A stretch of DNA of 64,000 nt from positions 930,001-994,000 of the forward strand of contig CP124680.1 in the NCBI GenBank assembly GCA_029961745.1, given 5' to 3'. Under the pieces are notes generated by a model. That model made no database searches, was not told the DNA's origin, and saw only the letters and a program-made list of their open reading frames with translations. Shown here piece after piece: positions 51,708 through 59,818 of this stretch. Position 1 is the first letter of the stretch; each line of letters starts with the position of its first letter. A program made the translations under genes and the position numbers. Origin of the DNA: Nocardioides sp. L-11A. Its GTDB lineage: Bacteria > Actinomycetota > Actinomycetes > Propionibacteriales > Nocardioidaceae.

Positions 51708-52379
51708 ATGAGGCTTCACCCGTCCGAGCACCCGCGGCTCTACGCCGCCGCCCGCGCGACCGCGCACGCGGTCAACACCCCGATCGCCAAGCGGCGGATG
51801 GGGAAGGCCGCGGCGGCGGCCCAGCGCCCGATCAAGCTCGAGATCGGCGGCCTCTCCGACCGGGCCGGCTGGCTGGTCGTCAACGTCAACGCGCGCACCC
51901 GCAACTACCTCGACGCCACCGGGCCGTGGCCGTTCGAGGACGGCGCGCTCGACGTCGTGTACGCCGACAACATGATCGAGCACGTCCCGCTGGAGGCCGG
52001 CCGCCGGATGTTCGCGGAGGCCTACCGCTGCCTGCGGCCCGGCGGCGTGATCCGGCTCGTGACCCCGGACCTCGGCAAGCACGTCGAGCTCTACCTCGCC
52101 GGCAGCCGCTCGGTCGAGGACGAGGTCGGCGGCTTCTACCGCTCGCTCGGCCTGACCGTCGAGCACCCCACCGACCTGGTCCGGGTGCCGATCGCCTCCT
52201 TCGGCCACCACACCGGCTACCTGTACGACGTCGCGTCGCTGTGCGCCGAGCTCACCAAGGCGGGCTTCGCCGACGCCCAGGAGTGCTCCCTGTCCGACAG
52301 CCGGCACGACGCGCTGCGCGGACTCGACAAGCGCACCGGTGAGGGCGGCGCGCAGATGGCGATCGAGGCGGTCCGGTGA
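51708..52379 (+). CDS. Class I SAM-dependent methyltransferase
   Basis: A 223-residue protein from ATG 51708 with SD CAGGAGG. KLEIGGLSDRAGW replaces the usual Gly-rich loop with a form common in Methyltransf_11-like sugar enzymes. VVYADNMIEHVPLEAGRRMF and CLRPGGVIRLVTPD are canonical. It probably methylates a glycan sugar. The stop overlaps the acetyltransferase GTG. Confidence 0.88.
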   Translation: MRLHPSEHPRLYAAARATAHAVNTPIAKRRMGKAAAAAQRPIKLEIGGLSDRAGWLVVNVNARTRNYLDATGPWPFEDGALDVVYADNMIEHVPLEAGRRMFAEAYRCLRPGGVIRLVTPDLGKHVELYLAGSRSVEDEVGGFYRSLGLTVEHPTDLVRVPIASFGHHTGYLYDVASLCAELTKAGFADAQECSLSDSRHDALRGLDKRTGEGGAQMAIEAVR

Positions 52380-52996
52380 GCTCCCCGGCCGACGGTCCGG
52401 TGGCGGGTCTCACCACGTCGGCGGGCCTCGGCTTCCGCGACCTGGTGTTCTCCGACCTGCTGCGCTACCGGCCCGACGTGCGACCGTCGTGGCCGGCCGT
52501 CGCGATGAAGGCGGTGTCCAACCCCGGCCTGGTCGCCTCGGTCATCCTGCGGGCCCAGCAGATCGCCGTCCGCCGCGGCCGGACCCGGCTGGCCTTCCTG
52601 CTCCGCTCCATCGGGATGATGCTGGTGAGCGCCGACTTCGTGCCGGGCATGGACGTCGGCCCGGGCCTGCTGATGCCCCACCCCAACGGCGTCGTGATCG
52701 GCAACGGCCTGCGGGTCGGGGCGAACGTCACCTTCGGCGGCGGCGTCACCGCAGGCGTGAAGCAGCCGGACACGCCACCGGAGGAGGACGGCTTCCCCAC
52801 GGTGTGCGACGGAGCGATCGTGCTCGCGAACGCGGTCCTGGTCGGCAAGGTGACCGTGGGCCGCTACGCCCAGGTCGGCGCCAACTCCGTGCTGCTCTCC
52901 GACGCCCCGGAGCGCGCGGTGATGTTCGGGGTGCCCGCCCGCAAGGTCGCGGTCCGCGAGGCGATCATCCCGGGCTCGTACGAGCGGATCGAGTAG
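52376..52996 (+). CDS. Serine-acetyltransferase-like hexapeptide acyltransferase
   Basis: A 206-residue left-handed beta-helix protein from GTG 52376. The hexapeptide repeats (IGNGLRVGANVTFGGGVTAG, VGKVTVGRYAQVGANSVLL, GVPARKV) are typical of CysE-type enzymes. Context in a glycan operon makes sugar O- or N-acetylation more likely than cysteine synthesis. It ends next to dispersed repeat copy A. Confidence 0.85.
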   Translation: MSSPADGPVAGLTTSAGLGFRDLVFSDLLRYRPDVRPSWPAVAMKAVSNPGLVASVILRAQQIAVRRGRTRLAFLLRSIGMMLVSADFVPGMDVGPGLLMPHPNGVVIGNGLRVGANVTFGGGVTAGVKQPDTPPEEDGFPTVCDGAIVLANAVLVGKVTVGRYAQVGANSVLLSDAPERAVMFGVPARKVAVREAIIPGSYERIE

Positions 52997-53006
52997 CCGA
53001 CCGAGG

Positions 53007-53116
53007 TCGGCCGCACGGCCGGCAGCGTGGCGCACGGCCGCGAAGCGGCACGGTGTGAAGCCCGCGGGGCGAGCGAAGCGAGGCCCCGGGCGGCGAGCGC
53101 CGTCTGCGACACGCTC
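53007..53116 (-). repeat. Dispersed 110-bp repeat, copy A
   Basis: On the minus strand it begins gagcgtgtcg 15 nt after the stop of the CatB-like gene and matches 16505-16614 at 89 of 110 positions without gaps. The flank cggcccaacaagtca is shared in part with the 105-bp repeats at 23787-24033. Confidence 0.8.
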
Positions 53117-53131
53117 GGCCCAACAAGTCAG

Positions 53132-53809
53132 TCAGCGGCAGATCTCGCAGGAGGGCGGCCCGAGCTGCGGGTCGTGCGCGGCCACGAACTCCTCGACGCG
53201 CGGCGAGTGGATGATGCCCTTGTGGGCGGCGACCTTGTCGACGTCCCAGTCCCACCACCTGATCCGCAGCAGCGCCTCCCGGACGGGCTGCTCGAAGCGG
53301 TACTTGATGTGCTTGGCGGGGTTGCCGCCGACGATCTCGTAGGGCTCGACGTCGCGCACCACGACGGCACGCGTGGCCACGATCGCGCCGTCGCCGATGG
53401 TCACGCCGGAGGAGACGATGGCCTCGTAGGCGACGAACGCGTCGTGCCCGACGGTGATCGGCCCCTTGTTGTGGATGGCGTCCGGAGCCTGGACCCACTC
53501 GCCGTTCTCGACGTGCGCGTGGACGGTCGTGACCCAGTTCGCGTGGTGCAGGCCGCCCGGCATGAAGATCGCCGTCGGGTTGACGCCCGCGTAGCTCTTC
53601 ACGTGAACGGGCTGGCCGTCGTTCTCGACGGTCTCGACGATCTTCATCCACGGGTAGGACGGGTACTCGAAGGTGAGCAGCCGCTCGTCGAGCTCGTCGA
53701 AGTGACGCAGCTGGGGGCCGTCCACCCAGCGTCGGACGCTTCGCCTGAGCCGGGCGGCGATCTTCTCGCGGACGGTCCTGGGAGCAGGGACGCGCATGTC
53801 GGCGGTCAT
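53132..53809 (-). CDS. CatB-related hexapeptide O-acetyltransferase
   Basis: A 225-residue protein from ATG 53809, 8 nt after TAGCCT (leaderless). VGHDAFVAYEAIVSSGVTIGDGAIVATRAVVVRDVEPYEIVGGNPAK is the hexapeptide core of the xenobiotic (CatB) acetyltransferase group, seen here over residues ~135-185. In a glycan locus it most likely acetylates a sugar hydroxyl. It converges with the CysE-like gene. Confidence 0.88.
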   Translation of the reverse strand: MTADMRVPAPRTVREKIAARLRRSVRRWVDGPQLRHFDELDERLLTFEYPSYPWMKIVETVENDGQPVHVKSYAGVNPTAIFMPGGLHHANWVTTVHAHVENGEWVQAPDAIHNKGPITVGHDAFVAYEAIVSSGVTIGDGAIVATRAVVVRDVEPYEIVGGNPAKHIKYRFEQPVREALLRIRWWDWDVDKVAAHKGIIHSPRVEEFVAAHDPQLGPPSCEICR

Positions 53810-53817
53810 GGGAGAGG

Positions 53818-53823
53818 AGGCTA
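53818..53823 (-). promoter_or_regulatory. -10 hexamer, leaderless CatB-like gene
   Basis: TAGCCT on the minus strand, 8 nt before ATG 53809, which has no SD. Confidence 0.5.
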
Positions 53824-53904
53824 CCGGTGGAACGCCCGTCGTGACGTCCGAGTTGCGGCTATGGTTGGCCCGCCATTTCCGGGCGAGACGAGGAGCACGC
53901 TGGC

Positions 53905-54135
53905 ATGCAGGATCGGGTCGAGCAGGTCGTTCGAGAGTTCGTCGCGCGGGTGAAGCCCGAGGCCGGTGAGATGACCGTCGAGACGCCGCTGTACGCCGAC
54001 GGCGTGGGTCTGGACTCCCTGGAGGCCGCCGAGCTCTCCGCCGTCCTCGAGGACGAGTTCGGCACCGACCCCTTCCAGGGCGAGACCATGCCCGAGACGC
54101 TGAGCGACATCGTCTCGTTCTACGCGACCGCCTGA
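53905..54135 (+). CDS. Acyl carrier protein
   Basis: A 76-residue acidic four-helix protein with DGVGLDSLEAAELSAVLE; the Ser of DSL (about residue 38) would carry phosphopantetheine. SD gaggag precedes ATG 53905, and TATGGT (53859) is a possible -10. It is followed by an AMP-ligase and a ketoreductase in one operon, so it probably tethers an acyl group activated by the ligase for transfer to the glycan. Confidence 0.92.
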   Translation: MQDRVEQVVREFVARVKPEAGEMTVETPLYADGVGLDSLEAAELSAVLEDEFGTDPFQGETMPETLSDIVSFYATA

Positions 54136-54152
54136 GCCGGGCCCGGACCCGC

Positions 54153-55523
54153 GTGATCGAGTTCCTGCGCCGCGGCGCGGAGACCGGGCCGGAGCGGCCG
54201 GCCGTGGTCACCCACGAGCGGAGCGTCTCGTACGCCGAGCTGCTCGCGATGGCCGAGCGGGCCGCGACCGGGCTGGCGGCGCTCGGCGCCGACCGGATCG
54301 CCCTCGCCGACCACGAGGCGGCGCCGGTCGTCGCGATGATGGCCGCCGGCGCGGCGACGGGGGTGGAGGTCTGCCTGCTGCCGCCCGACGACGCGGAGCA
54401 GGTGCTCGAGCTGGTCGCGCGCTTCGACCACCCGGTGGTCCTCACCGATCGCGACGACCTGCCGGGGGCCGCACTGCCCGACGGGGTACGTCGGGTCGGC
54501 CTCGCCGAGCTGCTCGCGACTCCCGCGCAGAGCGCTCCCGGCGACCTGCCCGCGCACCGGCCGCACCTGGTGCTCACCACCGGCACGACCGGCGCACCGC
54601 GCGGCGTCCGGCACGACTGGGGCCGCCTGGTCCGCACCACCGCGCACGTGCGGCCCGCCGCCGACGAGCGTTGGCTGCTGGCGTTCGGGTTGCACCAGTT
54701 CGCAGGGCTCCAGGTGCTGCTCCATGTCTTCGCCGCCGGCGCGACCCTCGTCGCTCCGGCGCCGCGCCGTCCGCGCGAGGGTCTCACGGCCATGCGGGAG
54801 CTCGGCGTGACCCACGCGAGCGCCACGCCGACGTACTGGCGCTTCCTGCTCGCCGAGCTGCGCGCTGACGGGGGACCGGTCCCCGGCCTGCGCCAGATCA
54901 CGCTGGGCGGCGAGGCGATCCCCGGCCCGCTGCTGGGCGAGCTCGCGACGACCTTCCCCGACGCCCACGTCTCCCAGGTCTACGCCGCGTCCGAGTTCGG
55001 CTCCACCGGGTCGATGCGCGACCGCCGCGCCGGCCTGTCGACCGCGGTGCTGGAGCGCGGCGAGGACGCCGACATCGCGCTGAAGGTCGTCGACGGCGAG
55101 CTGTGGATCCGCTCGCGGACCGGCATGGTCGGGTACTACGGCGAGCCCGACATCGACCCCGAGGAGTGGCGGCCCACCGGCGACCTGGTCGCCGTCGAGG
55201 ACGGCCGCCTGGTGTTCCTCGGCCGCTCCTCGGAGATCATCAACGTCGGCGGGGTGAAGGTGCACCCGCTCGTCATCGAGGAGCGGATCGGCGCCGTGCC
55301 GGGCGTCGACGTGGCCCGGGTCTACGGGAGGCGGAACCCGATGACGGGTCAGATCGTTGCGGTGGAGGTGGTGGCGTCCGCAGGCGCGGACACCACCGCG
55401 ATCGACGCCGCCATCCGGGCGGCGTGCGCCGACCTCCCGTCGGCGTCCCGCCCCCGCAGCATCCGGTTCGTCGACGAGGTCAGCACGACCGGGAGCAAGA
55501 TCGTCAGGAGACAAGCACCGTGA
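54153..55523 (+). CDS. AMP-dependent acyl ligase (ANL superfamily)
   Basis: A 456-residue enzyme from GTG 54153. LVLTTGTTGAPRGVRHDWG is the P-loop, YAASEFGSTG the adenine motif, and RPTGDLVAVEDGRLVFLGRSSEIINVGGVKVHP the hinge region (each in shorter pieces). A C-terminal Lys in TTGSKIVRR is the likely catalytic residue. It should adenylate a small carboxylic acid and load it on the adjacent ACP. It is compact for the family, about 50 residues shorter than usual at the N-terminus. Confidence 0.9.
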   Translation: MIEFLRRGAETGPERPAVVTHERSVSYAELLAMAERAATGLAALGADRIALADHEAAPVVAMMAAGAATGVEVCLLPPDDAEQVLELVARFDHPVVLTDRDDLPGAALPDGVRRVGLAELLATPAQSAPGDLPAHRPHLVLTTGTTGAPRGVRHDWGRLVRTTAHVRPAADERWLLAFGLHQFAGLQVLLHVFAAGATLVAPAPRRPREGLTAMRELGVTHASATPTYWRFLLAELRADGGPVPGLRQITLGGEAIPGPLLGELATTFPDAHVSQVYAASEFGSTGSMRDRRAGLSTAVLERGEDADIALKVVDGELWIRSRTGMVGYYGEPDIDPEEWRPTGDLVAVEDGRLVFLGRSSEIINVGGVKVHPLVIEERIGAVPGVDVARVYGRRNPMTGQIVAVEVVASAGADTTAIDAAIRAACADLPSASRPRSIRFVDEVSTTGSKIVRRQAP

Positions 55524-56272
55524 GCGAGACCAGCACCGCCGAGCCGCGCGTCGTCGTCGTCACCGGCGGCAGCCGGGGACTCGGGGCCGGCATCGTGCAG
55601 GCCTATCTCGACGACGGCGACATCGTCGCTACCTGCGCCCGCAGCAGCACGCCCGAGGTGGAGAAGTGGCAGGGCGACCCCGCCGTCGCCGACCGCTTCC
55701 TGTTCCGGCCGGCCGACGTGTCGAGCTCGGCGGACTGCGCGGCCTTCGTCAACGCCGTCATCGAGAGGTACGGCCGCATCGACGTGCTGATCAACAACGC
55801 CGGCGTCGCGCGCGACGGCGTGATCGGGCTGACGTCCGACGAGGACATCGACGTCGTGGTCGACCTCAACGTCAAGGGCTCGCTCTACATGGCCCGCCAG
55901 GTGAGCCGCCGGATGATGGTCAGGCGCAGCGGCACGATCGTCAACATCTCCTCGGTCGTCGGCCGCTCCGGCTACCGCGGCCTCGCCGTCTACAGCGCCA
56001 CCAAGGCCGCGCTGGAGGGCATGACCCGCGCGCTGGCCCGCGAGCTCGGCACCCGCGGCATCACGGTCAACGCGATCGCGCCCGGCTACCTGCGCACGGA
56101 GATGAGCCACGGTCTCGACGAGGAGCAGCTCCAGCAGATCGTCCGTCGTACGCCGGCCGGGCGGCTCGGCGACCCCGAGGACATCGCCCGCGCCTGCCAG
56201 TTCCTCACCGACCCACGCAACACCTACCTCACCGGCCAGGTGCTCGTCGTCGACGGCGGCCTGACCGGCTGA
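55520..56272 (+). CDS. FabG-like 3-oxoacyl reductase (classical SDR)
   Basis: A 250-residue SDR from GTG 55520 with AGGAG, overlapping the ligase stop. VVVTGGSRGLGAGIV, DVLINNAGVARDG, NISSVVGRSGYRGLAVYSATK (catalytic Ser, Tyr and Lys) and a FabG-type PGYLRTEM are all intact. With ACP and ligase it would reduce a 3-oxoacyl-ACP. No ketosynthase is present, so the acyl group must arrive as a beta-keto acid or the enzyme acts on another substrate. Confidence 0.9.
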   Translation: MSETSTAEPRVVVVTGGSRGLGAGIVQAYLDDGDIVATCARSSTPEVEKWQGDPAVADRFLFRPADVSSSADCAAFVNAVIERYGRIDVLINNAGVARDGVIGLTSDEDIDVVVDLNVKGSLYMARQVSRRMMVRRSGTIVNISSVVGRSGYRGLAVYSATKAALEGMTRALARELGTRGITVNAIAPGYLRTEMSHGLDEEQLQQIVRRTPAGRLGDPEDIARACQFLTDPRNTYLTGQVLVVDGGLTG

Positions 56273-56290
56273 CCGGGCCCGCCGCCCGGG

Positions 56291-57253
56291 TCAGTACCAG
56301 GGGCGGCGCAGCCCCCGGGCGGCCGCGTAGGTGCCGTAGGCGAGCTCGGCGGCCCGCCGGACCCGACGCGTCTCGTAGGGCGCGGCCAGCGCGGCGTCGT
56401 ACCGCGTCAGGGCCTGCTCCCAGGCGACCTGCAGCGTCTGCGCGGGATCGGAGTCGGGCCGGATCCGGCGGGCGACGTGGGTCCACAGCTGCTCGTCGAG
56501 GCGGGTACGCCGGGCGAGCAGCTCCTCGGTGCGCCCGTCGAGCTCGGGCCCGAGACGTGGGCGGCGCCGGCGCGGCACCGAGACCCGCTCGTTGAGCCGG
56601 ATGTCGGGCAGCTCGAGCCCGATCGCCTCGCCCAGGTGCTCCAGGAAGCGCGGGTCCTCGACCAGGCCGACATGGTCGAAGCGGTCGAGCGAGTCGAGTG
56701 CGGCGCCGAGGACCTCCTCCTCGTGGCGGTCCTCGATGAACGACGTCGGCGTCAGCAGCGGGTGCGGCCACGCGAGGAAGCGGGTGATCGTGTTGTCGAT
56801 ATTGGGCGCGATCATGGCGTGGTCGAGGTAGTCGCCGAGCCGGCCGCGGGCGACCCGGAAGGCCACCGAGCCCGCATGCCCGAAGTGGCGCAGGTCGAAG
56901 TCGGACAATGCGCGGCTGTGCACCCACTGCGAGAGCACCCGCAGCCGCGGGTGCCGCAGGATCGTGACCTCCTGGCGGTCGTCGTACCGCGCGCGGGTGG
57001 TGCCGGGCGCGACGTGGCCGGTGATGAAGTCGCCGTCCTCGGGCAGTTCCTCCGGGCTGCGCACGAAGGTCGCGGCCGCCTGCGGGCGGAGCGCGTCGAA
57101 CCGGTCGTAGCCGCCGACGAGGGAGAGGTCGACGCGGTAGACGGTCGTCGCGTCCGCGGGCAGTGCCGCCACGATCGCGTTGCGCACGGAGGTGCCGGCG
57201 CACTTCGGGATGTGGTTGAAGATGAGAGGTCGTTGGGGGGACGGCGCGCTCAC
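56291..57253 (-). CDS. Sulfotransferase-family protein
   Basis: A 320-residue protein from GTG 57253 with SD AAAGGAG. LIFNHIPKCAGTSVRNAI is the PAPS 5'-phosphosulfate loop of the sulfotransferase-2 family, and VTILRHPRLRVLSQWVHSR the 3'-phosphate contact. It would add sulfate to a glycan or lipid hydroxyl. It diverges from the flippase gene. No PAPS synthesis gene is in view. Confidence 0.85.
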   Translation of the reverse strand: MSAPSPQRPLIFNHIPKCAGTSVRNAIVAALPADATTVYRVDLSLVGGYDRFDALRPQAAATFVRSPEELPEDGDFITGHVAPGTTRARYDDRQEVTILRHPRLRVLSQWVHSRALSDFDLRHFGHAGSVAFRVARGRLGDYLDHAMIAPNIDNTITRFLAWPHPLLTPTSFIEDRHEEEVLGAALDSLDRFDHVGLVEDPRFLEHLGEAIGLELPDIRLNERVSVPRRRRPRLGPELDGRTEELLARRTRLDEQLWTHVARRIRPDSDPAQTLQVAWEQALTRYDAALAAPYETRRVRRAAELAYGTYAAARGLRRPWY

Positions 57254-57341
57254 GGAACTCCTTTCGCGGGCCCGGCGGCGTTCGCCGCGCACCCATCGGG
57301 CCCGGGTTCTCCAACGACCGTCCTGGGCCCGGCGTTACCCG

Positions 57342-57347
57342 TATCCT
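57342..57347 (+). promoter_or_regulatory. -10 hexamer, leaderless flippase gene
   Basis: TATCCT followed by 6 nt and GTG 57354. Confidence 0.6.
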
Positions 57348-57353
57348 GCACCC

Positions 57354-58682
57354 GTGTCGACGTCCTCCCCCGCCACGTCCGTGTCCGCGGCCGACCGGCA
57401 CCGACCGGTCCCGTGGTGGCTGCTCGCCGGGGCGGGTGTGCTGACCCAACTGCTCACCATGGCCAGCGGCATCATGGCCGCGCGGATGCTGGGTGTCGAG
57501 GGCCGCGGCCAGGTCCTGCTGGTGGCGACCCTCGGGGCGGTCGCCGCGCAGCTGACGCTCGGCGGCGGCCTGCCCAACGCGATCACCAAGCAGCTCGCGG
57601 AGCGCGGCATCCCGGCCCGCGACGGACTGCGCGGACTGGCGCGCTCCTGGCTGGTGATCGGCCTGGCGGCCGGCGCGGTGGCGGCGGCGTACTTCGTGTT
57701 CGTCGACCGCGACCGGCTCGGGGTCGACACGGCCCTGCTCGCCGTCGCGGTCGTGCTCACCGCGGTCAACGCGATGGCGGCGCGGATCCTGATGGGGGCG
57801 ATGCTGGGGGAGGGGACCGAGCCGATCCGGATCGCGCTGACCGGGGTGCTGCCCCAGGCGGCCGTGGTGGTCGCCTTCGGCGTCTGCCTGGCCTTCGATT
57901 GGAACCTCGGACCGGTCGGTGTCCCGTTCGTCATCCTGGCGTTCAGCGGTGGCGTGCTGCTGGCCCGGATCCGGAGCCTGCGTCCCTCCCTCGGCCCGGA
58001 CGCGCCGCGCCTGGACCGCGACGAGCTGCGCAGCCTCGCGCGCCGCGGGCACGTGAGCAGCGTCGGACCGATCGACGGCCTCCAGCTCGACCGCTTCCTG
58101 GTGGGCTCCCTGCTCGGCAACACGATGCTGGGCCTGTACGGCGTCGCCTCGGCCCTCTCCGCGCTGCACAACGTGCTGGGGATGTCGTTGGCCGGCGTCG
58201 CGCTGCCGCGGCTGGCGGTGCTGCAGACCGACCCGCCGGCAGAGCGGGAGTACGTCCGGCGCACGCTGACCCTGACGGTCGTGCTGATGCTCGTGATCAC
58301 CGTGCCGCTGGAGCTGGCGATGGAGCCGCTGGTCCGCTGGACCTTCGGCGCGGAGTTCCTCGGCGCCGTCGAGTGCGCCCGCTGGGTCGTGCTCGCCGCG
58401 TGCCTGCTGGGCACCCGCCGGGTGCTGATCGCGGTGCTCCAGGCCCGCGACCATGCCCGGTACGCCTCCGTCGTGGAGTTCGTCCTCGCCGCCGCGCTCG
58501 CGGCCGGCATCGTGGTCGCGGCACTCAACGACAGCATCGTGCTGGTCGGCATCCTGCTGACGGCCGTGGCGGTCGCCGCCTGCCTGCTCCTGGGTTTCGG
58601 GGTGCTGGTCACGACGGCGTCCGGGCGCGTCACGGAGTCCGGGTCCGCGAAGTCTGCCGCCGACGGTGCCGCCGGTGCGTAG
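57354..58682 (+). CDS. Wzx-type polysaccharide flippase (MATE-like fold)
   Basis: A 442-residue protein with about twelve to fourteen membrane helices. The N-terminal helix pair with GIMAARMLGVEGRGQVLLVATLG is the polysaccharide biosynthesis protein (PF01943/PF13440-like) signature. It should flip the undecaprenyl-linked repeat to the outer face. Its stop codon TAG is also the first part of the next gene -10 hexamer. Confidence 0.88.
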   Translation: MSTSSPATSVSAADRHRPVPWWLLAGAGVLTQLLTMASGIMAARMLGVEGRGQVLLVATLGAVAAQLTLGGGLPNAITKQLAERGIPARDGLRGLARSWLVIGLAAGAVAAAYFVFVDRDRLGVDTALLAVAVVLTAVNAMAARILMGAMLGEGTEPIRIALTGVLPQAAVVVAFGVCLAFDWNLGPVGVPFVILAFSGGVLLARIRSLRPSLGPDAPRLDRDELRSLARRGHVSSVGPIDGLQLDRFLVGSLLGNTMLGLYGVASALSALHNVLGMSLAGVALPRLAVLQTDPPAEREYVRRTLTLTVVLMLVITVPLELAMEPLVRWTFGAEFLGAVECARWVVLAACLLGTRRVLIAVLQARDHARYASVVEFVLAAALAAGIVVAALNDSIVLVGILLTAVAVAACLLLGFGVLVTTASGRVTESGSAKSAADGAAGA

Positions 58683-58685
58683 GAT
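58680..58685 (+). promoter_or_regulatory. -10 hexamer overlapping the flippase stop codon
   Basis: TAGGAT begins with the flippase stop TAG and lies 7 nt before ATG 58693. The downstream gene may thus have its own leaderless transcript besides read-through. Confidence 0.55.
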
Positions 58686-58692
58686 CCCGGCC

Positions 58693-59742
58693 ATGTCGAG
58701 TGTCGAAACTGCTCCCGAGGTCGCCCCGACGGCGGCGGAGCGCACCACCCATGTGCCGTTCACCGGCCGGGTCAAGCGCCTCCTCTCCCGGTTCGCGCCG
58801 GGCTTCCTGATCTCCTTCCTCGACCGCGTGGTCTTCCGGGTCCGCCGGGCCCGGATCCGCGGCGTACGCCGGGTCTTCGGCTGGCTCGGCTACAACGTCG
58901 CCCACCGGGCCGACTACTACTCGACGCTGCCCGTGCTGGAGGAGATCGAGGAGACCCGGGCCCGCTGGGACCGCCCTTCGGGCCTCCCGGGCCTCGACGT
59001 CGACCTCCCCGCGATGCGGGAGCGCCTCGACGGCCTCGCCGCGCGGTGGGAGGCGGAGTTCGTCGCCGAGACCGGCGACTACCTCGCCAACACCCGGCGG
59101 GGCTTCGGCCCGGGCTACCCGGAGTTCGACGCGCGGACCCTCTACTACATGCTGCGCGAGCACAAGCCGGCCCGTTACCTCGAGGTCGGATCCGGTCTGT
59201 CGACCTACTACGCCTCGCTCGCCGGCCGCCGCAACGCCGCGGAGGGCGCGCCGCTGCAGATCACCTGCGTCGAGCCGTACCCGTTCGACGCGCTGCGCTC
59301 GCTGCCCAACTTCCAGCTCGTCGAGGGCTTCGTCCAGGACGTCCCCACCGCGCGGTTCGAGGAGCTGGAGGCGGGCGACCTGCTGTTCATCGACTCCTCC
59401 CACTCGCTCAAGATCGACAGCGACGTCGCGTACCTCTTCCTCGAGGTGCTGCCGCGGGTCAAGCCGGGTGTGATCGTCCACATCCACGACGTGCCGTTCC
59501 CGTTCAACACGCCCTATCCCGCCGACACCTGGCTCTTCGGCGAGCGGTGGCCGGTCTACTGGAACGAGGCGATGGTGGTGCAGACCTTCCTCGCCTTCAA
59601 CAAGGAGTTCCCGATCGAGCTGTCGGTGCCGATGCTGCGCCACGACGACGAGGCGGCCCTGCGCCGCGGCCACCCGCGCTACGTGCCGCTGGCCGACGAT
59701 CCCAACCCGCCGTCGTCCCTCTGGCTGCGCCGGGTCGGCTGA
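58693..59742 (+). CDS. Class I SAM methyltransferase (Methyltransf_24-like)
   Basis: A 349-residue protein from ATG 58693. An N-terminal helical/basic region (~100 residues) comes before RYLEVGSGLSTYYASLAG (SAM loop), QITCVEPYPFDAL, GDLLFIDSSHSLKIDSDV and VHIHDVPFPF. The DSSH motif and late HxHD fit Methyltransf_24-type enzymes that act on sugars. It is the sixth methyltransferase domain of the locus. Confidence 0.85.
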   Translation: MSSVETAPEVAPTAAERTTHVPFTGRVKRLLSRFAPGFLISFLDRVVFRVRRARIRGVRRVFGWLGYNVAHRADYYSTLPVLEEIEETRARWDRPSGLPGLDVDLPAMRERLDGLAARWEAEFVAETGDYLANTRRGFGPGYPEFDARTLYYMLREHKPARYLEVGSGLSTYYASLAGRRNAAEGAPLQITCVEPYPFDALRSLPNFQLVEGFVQDVPTARFEELEAGDLLFIDSSHSLKIDSDVAYLFLEVLPRVKPGVIVHIHDVPFPFNTPYPADTWLFGERWPVYWNEAMVVQTFLAFNKEFPIELSVPMLRHDDEAALRRGHPRYVPLADDPNPPSSLWLRRVG

Positions 59743-59769
59743 GGACTCGCACGACACAGCCCGCGAACG

Positions 59770-59799
59770 ACACAGGCCCCGCCGTGGCGGGGCCTGTGT
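59770..59799. terminator. Convergent terminator before BY-kinase gene
   Basis: A perfect 14-bp stem (acacaggccccgcc with ggcggggcctgtgt) closes a 2-nt loop between the plus-strand methyltransferase and minus-strand BY-kinase genes. Confidence 0.85.
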
Positions 59800-59818
59800 C
59801 ATGTCCGGGTGCGTGAGG

